Source: an uncultured bacterium (lineage in GTDB: Bacteria > Edwardsbacteria > AC1 > EtOH8). From it: a stretch of 8,377 nt of DNA. Shown piece after piece: positions 5,483 to 8,377 of this stretch (the stretch's first letter is position 1; each line of letters starts with the position of its first letter). The notes below the pieces were generated by a model, which saw only the letters and a list, made by a program, of their open reading frames with translations, was not told the origin of the DNA and did no database searches. Both the position numbers and the translations under genes were made by a program. The stretch is taken from the NCBI GenBank assembly GCA_937958665.1, contig CALGNM010000206.1:1-8377 (forward strand), read 5' to 3'.

Positions 5483-6687
5483 ACTGGCTGGGATTCATGG
5501 GTTTGATGCGGCAGATCTACGGTCCGGGGCTGCCGGATCTGGACGCCATTCAGCGGCAGGGACTGCTGGCGGTCAAGATCGGCCAGACCTTCGCCCTGCG
5601 GGCCGATTTTCTGGACGAGGCCAAGTGCCGTCACCTGGCCCAGCTGTATCGCCGGACGGTGAATCTGACGGCCGAGAATGTGGAGCGGCTGATTATGAAC
5701 CTGCCGCCCGGCTGGCGGGAGAGCTTCTCCGAGATAGACCCGGTTCCTCTGGCCTCGGCCTCGGTGGGGCAGGTGCATCGGGCCAGGCTGAGGGACGGGC
5801 GGCGGGTGGCGGTCAAGCTGATCAAGGGCGACTTCGCCCAGCGGTTCGCCCGGGATGTCCGAAGCCTCCGGAGGCTGGTCCATGCCGCCATCTTCTTCTA
5901 CCCTAAGCTGCAGAAGGTGGCCGACCCGGCCGGCATCCTGGAGCACATCGAGGAATACACCCTGGCCGAGCTAGACCTGAGGAACGAGGTGGCCCACCGA
6001 GATATCCTGCATTCCCTGCAGAAGGAATGGAAGGGCCGCTTCGACCTGTCGGGACTGGATTTCCCCGAGGTACAGCGGGAGCTTTCCGGCGAAAGGGTTT
6101 TGGTGACCGAGCTGATAGACGGCCCAACCCTGGATGAGTTGCTGGACCAAGGCGCTCTGTCCTATGCTGAACTGCTTAAGCTGTTTTCCATCCACGGCTT
6201 TTTCATCTTCGGCCCCGGGGTCTTCCACGGGGACATCCATCCCGGGAACATCATCCTCCGGGAGGGGAAGCTGTACTTGGTTGATACCGGGGCCATCAGC
6301 CGGGTGGGCGACAGAATCCGCACCGGACTGTTCCAGTTCTTCGAGGCCTTGGGCCAGTACGATTTTCCGGCCTGCGCCGAGCGGATCAACCAGATGGCCG
6401 AGCGAGGCCTGGAGGGCAGGGAATACCTAAGGTTCCGGACGGCCTTTCTGGGGCTGTACCGCGATTTTCCCGGGACCAGCGTGGCCCAGGTATCGTTGAC
6501 CAAGAAGATGATGGATACCATCAAGCTGGCGGTCAACTCCGGGATGGTGTTCGAGCGCGGCATGTATCCGGTGATTAAAAGCCTGATGTATTTGGACGGC
6601 ATGGTGCTGAGATGCAATCCACAGGCGGTCCTGATCAGGGACATGCGGGAGCCCTTGGAGAGATTCAAAAAAGCAATCACTGCATAA
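5479..6687 (+). CDS. ABC1/UbiB/AarF-family atypical kinase
   Basis: This 402-residue protein belongs to the atypical protein-kinase-like family that supports isoprenoid quinone and prenyl-lipid metabolism (UbiB in bacteria, COQ8 in mitochondria, ABC1K in plastids). It carries the family hallmarks in order: the KxGQ motif at 33-36 (VKIGQTFALRADFL); the alanine/serine-rich loop LASASVGQVHRA at 91-102 replacing the P-loop; the nucleotide-binding lysine in VAVK (Lys113); the ExD motif ELD (164-166); the catalytic loop HGDIHPGN (250-257); and the metal-binding aspartate Asp269. The metal motif reads DTG instead of the usual DFG. The C-terminal membrane helices of many UbiB proteins are not evident; the protein ends in an amphipathic, charged stretch. 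The start overlaps the radC stop (ATGA), implying translational coupling. The next gene is a CrtI-like enzyme, consistent with a prenyl-lipid substrate context. No ubiquinone or menaquinone biosynthesis gene is seen, so I do not call it ubiB. Confidence 0.92.
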   Translation: MNWLGFMGLMRQIYGPGLPDLDAIQRQGLLAVKIGQTFALRADFLDEAKCRHLAQLYRRTVNLTAENVERLIMNLPPGWRESFSEIDPVPLASASVGQVHRARLRDGRRVAVKLIKGDFAQRFARDVRSLRRLVHAAIFFYPKLQKVADPAGILEHIEEYTLAELDLRNEVAHRDILHSLQKEWKGRFDLSGLDFPEVQRELSGERVLVTELIDGPTLDELLDQGALSYAELLKLFSIHGFFIFGPGVFHGDIHPGNIILREGKLYLVDTGAISRVGDRIRTGLFQFFEALGQYDFPACAERINQMAERGLEGREYLRFRTAFLGLYRDFPGTSVAQVSLTKKMMDTIKLAVNSGMVFERGMYPVIKSLMYLDGMVLRCNPQAVLIRDMREPLERFKKAITA

Positions 6688-6692
6688 GGAGG
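6686..6692 (+). promoter_or_regulatory. Shine-Dalgarno site of the CrtI-like gene, fused to the kinase stop codon
   Basis: AAGGAGG starts inside the kinase TAA stop (6685-6687) and lies 6 bases before GTG at 6699. It is the strongest SD in the window and selects the GTG over the longer open frame that begins within the kinase gene. Confidence 0.9.
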
Positions 6693-6698
6693 CAGTTT

Positions 6699-8183
6699 GT
6701 GGCCAAGAAAATCGCCATTGTCGGGGCCGGCCCCGGCGGGCTGACCGCCGGGATGCTGCTGGCCAGGAAGGGCTACCAGGTCGACATCTACGAGAAGGAC
6801 TCCCGGGTGGGAGGCCGCAACCAGGCCATCAGGCTGGGGGAATATACCTTCGACACCGGTCCCACCTTCCTGATGCTGCTGGAGGTACTGGATGAAGCCT
6901 TCCGGGATGCCGGACGGGACATGAACAAACTGCTGGACCTAAAGCGGCTGGAGCCCATGTACCGGCTGCGGTTCCACCAAAGCGGGGACTTCTATCCGGT
7001 AAGCGACGAACAGAAGATGATGGCCGAGGTGGAGCGGGTCTTCCCCGGCGACGGCAGGAATTATCAAAAGTTTCGCGTCCAGGAAGGCAGAAAGTTCGAC
7101 CGGGTCTATCCCTGCCTGAAGGTGCCCTACGACAGCCTGCTCTCCTATCTTGCTCCTAGGTTCATCAAAGCCATTCCCCGGCTGGATCCTTTTGCCTCGG
7201 TCTATGACCGGCTGGCCTCGTATTTCGAGCATGACGACCTGAGGATTGCCATGACCTTCCAGGCCAAATACTTGGGCATGTCCCCCTGGCAATGCCCGGC
7301 CACCTTCACCATCCTCTCGGTGATAGAGCATACGTTCGGCATCTACCATCCCGTCGGCGGTTTAAACAAAATCTCCGAGGCCATGGCCAAGTGCGTTGCC
7401 GAGGACGGGGGCCAGATTCATCTGAACACCCCGGTCAAGCAATTGATCGTCGATAACCGCATCGCCAAGGGGCTGATGTTGGAGAACGGGGAGAAAGTGG
7501 AGGCCGACGCGGTGATAATAAATCCGGACTTCGCCTGGGCCATGTCCCATTTGGTGAGGCCGGAGAACCGGAGGAAGTACACCGACGAGCGTCTGAGAAA
7601 AATGGAGTACTCCTGCTCCACCTTCATGCTCTACCTGGGCGTCAAAAAAAAGTACGACATCCCGCACCACAACATCATCTTCGCCAAAAGCTACCGGGAC
7701 AACGTGGAAGCCATCGTCAGGACCAAGTCCATCTATTCCGATCCCTCGATCTACATCCAGAACGCCTCTTTAACCGACCCCACCCTGGCTCCGGCCGGCA
7801 AATCGGCCCTCTACATCCTGGTGCCAATCGCCAACCAGACCTCGGGCATAGACTGGGACAAGGAGAAGAAACCATTCCGGGACCTGGTGATCAAGACCAT
7901 CGCCGAGAAGAGCGAACTCAAGGATCTGGAGAGCCAGATCGAGGTGGAGAAGGTGGTGACCCCGGCCGACTGGGAGCGGGACTATCACATCTACCAGGGC
8001 GCCACCTTCAATCTGAGCCACAAGATCTCGCAGATGCTGTCCTTCCGGCCGCATAATCGTTTTGAAGAGTTCGGCCACTGCTACCTGGTGGGGGGGGGGA
8101 CCCATCCCGGTTCGGGGCTTCCCACCATCTACCAATCGGGGCGGATCGCGGCGGCCATGATCATGGGCACCAAAGTATCGTGA
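6699..8183 (+). CDS. CrtI-family phytoene desaturase-like FAD oxidoreductase
   Basis: This 494-residue protein has the usual length of bacterial CrtI/CrtN desaturases. The N-terminal FAD-binding Rossmann motif is VGAGPGGLTAGMLLARKGY (8-26) with the ribose-binding Glu32 and the VGGR motif (37-40), then FDTGPT (51-56). A central HPVGGLNKI block near residue 217 and the following Gly-Gly-x-Ile-x-Leu-Asn stretch match the CrtI substrate-domain layout. The C-terminal FAD motif LVGGGTHPGSGLPTIYQSG (463-481) is diagnostic of the carotenoid desaturase group. Family enzymes introduce double bonds into, or isomerise and oxidise, C30/C40 polyenes at the membrane; which substrate applies cannot be read here, and no phytoene or squalene synthase is in the window. 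GTG at 6699 is fixed by AAGGAGG 6 bases upstream and by the dinucleotide-binding fold beginning at once. A run of ten G (8090-8099) encodes the three glycines of the C-terminal motif; the frame across it is intact. It is likely co-transcribed with radC and the kinase. Confidence 0.92.
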   Translation: MAKKIAIVGAGPGGLTAGMLLARKGYQVDIYEKDSRVGGRNQAIRLGEYTFDTGPTFLMLLEVLDEAFRDAGRDMNKLLDLKRLEPMYRLRFHQSGDFYPVSDEQKMMAEVERVFPGDGRNYQKFRVQEGRKFDRVYPCLKVPYDSLLSYLAPRFIKAIPRLDPFASVYDRLASYFEHDDLRIAMTFQAKYLGMSPWQCPATFTILSVIEHTFGIYHPVGGLNKISEAMAKCVAEDGGQIHLNTPVKQLIVDNRIAKGLMLENGEKVEADAVIINPDFAWAMSHLVRPENRRKYTDERLRKMEYSCSTFMLYLGVKKKYDIPHHNIIFAKSYRDNVEAIVRTKSIYSDPSIYIQNASLTDPTLAPAGKSALYILVPIANQTSGIDWDKEKKPFRDLVIKTIAEKSELKDLESQIEVEKVVTPADWERDYHIYQGATFNLSHKISQMLSFRPHNRFEEFGHCYLVGGGTHPGSGLPTIYQSGRIAAAMIMGTKVS

Positions 8184-8185
8184 TA

Positions 8186-8333
8186 ATGCGTCTTTGGTCG
8201 CTGCATCCCAAATATCTTGACCGTCAGGGGCTGCTGGCCGTATGGCGCGAGGGCCTGCTGGCCCAGAAGGTCCTGCAGGGGAAAACCAAGGGGTACAAGA
8301 ACCATCCCCAATTAAAGAGATTCCAACAACAGG
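8186..8333 (+). CDS. Pyrimidine-dimer DNA glycosylase/endonuclease V family protein, N-terminal 49 residues
   Basis: ATG at 8186 follows the CrtI stop after 2 bases (TGATAATG), so translation is probably coupled; no SD is evident. The 49 residues before the adapter begin MRLWSLHPKYLDRQGLLAVW and continue with LLAQKVLQGKTKGYKNHPQL. From memory this is the conserved N-terminus of proteins annotated as pyrimidine dimer DNA glycosylase/endonuclease V (Pyr_excise type), small enzymes that start base excision repair of UV-induced cyclobutane dimers. The gene is cut by the contig end: residue 50 onward would be translated from adapter bases. The catalytic region cannot be checked, and family membership rests only on this N-terminal motif. 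Confidence 0.72.
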
Positions 8334-8377
8334 AGATCGGAAGAGCACACGTCTGAACTCCAGTCACCGAATACGAT
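8334..8377 (+). other. Illumina TruSeq P7/index adapter remnant (not genomic)
   Basis: From base 8334 the sequence is the TruSeq indexed adapter: AGATCGGAAGAGC (8334-8346) running to the CAGTCAC end of the read-2 primer region at 8367. Bases 8368-8375 (CGAATACG) are best read as an 8-base i7 index, because the next two bases (AT) match the start of the P7 tail. The first A may be genomic or from A-tailing. This must be trimmed before annotation or submission. Confidence 0.98.

Noticed and set aside
6612-6698. Upstream extension of the CrtI-like protein by 29 residues
   Set aside because: It lies inside the kinase gene in another frame; AAGGAGG before GTG 6699 and the immediate Rossmann motif fix the later start.
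7646-7652. A AAA AAG heptamer in the reading frame of the CrtI-like gene, resembling the dnaX -1 slippage site
   Set aside because: It encodes part of a normal Lys run inside a full-length enzyme; I see no supporting stem-loop or upstream SD stimulator and no sensible shifted product.
7770-8348. Minus-strand 192-residue frame at the right end
   Set aside because: It starts inside the P7 adapter and lies antisense to the CrtI-like gene.

Overview
This is a short bacterial contig, 8377 bases long, with Illumina TruSeq adapter sequence still attached at both ends. The read-1/P5 side occupies 1-45. The P7 side plus what looks like an 8-base sample index occupies 8334-8377. The genuine insert is therefore about 46-8333, and the genes at both edges are cut by the end of the contig, not by biology. 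The DNA is visibly GC-rich (by eye roughly 60%, not counted) and densely coding. It has canonical Shine-Dalgarno sites, ATGA overlaps and mixed ATG/GTG starts. The gene set (slipin, long TPR protein, response regulator with a DUF4388 output domain, ABC1 kinase, CrtI-like enzyme) suggests an uncultivated free-living Gram-negative-type bacterium. I cannot assign a phylum: there is no rRNA, tRNA or ribosomal protein gene. I see no mobile element, CRISPR array or phage gene.

Left block, all on + (46-4080): the 3' part of a trypsin-like serine protease gene with a large unrecognised C-terminal region; a slipin (stomatin/SPFH membrane protein) 39 bases later; a strong GC-rich hairpin; a small alkyltransferase-like (ATL) protein in which Trp replaces the MGMT cysteine; and a 475-residue TPR protein made of nine exact 40-residue repeats, preceded by a tandem 10-bp repeat that duplicates its ribosome binding site.

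Middle: a single minus-strand gene (4061-4699) encodes a response regulator with a receiver domain and a DUF4388/PATAN-type output domain. It converges on the TPR gene with a 20-bp overlap and is divergent from radC across a 99-bp intergenic region (4700-4798).

Right block, all on + (4799-8333): radC, an ABC1/UbiB-family atypical kinase (overlapping radC by ATGA), a CrtI/phytoene-desaturase-like FAD oxidoreductase (SD fused to the kinase stop codon), and the start of a pyrimidine-dimer DNA glycosylase/endonuclease V family gene (2 bp after crtI). The spacing argues for one transcription unit.

Taken together, three genes belong to DNA-damage-associated families (ATL, RadC, pyrimidine-dimer glycosylase) and one to a carotenoid-type desaturase family, so a photodamage/photoprotection theme is possible but is inference. 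I do not see convincing evidence of a wholly new system. The most unusual items are the protease-slipin pair with its unrecognised C-terminal region, the DTG (instead of DFG) in the ABC1 kinase, and the tight radC-kinase-desaturase-glycosylase operon.
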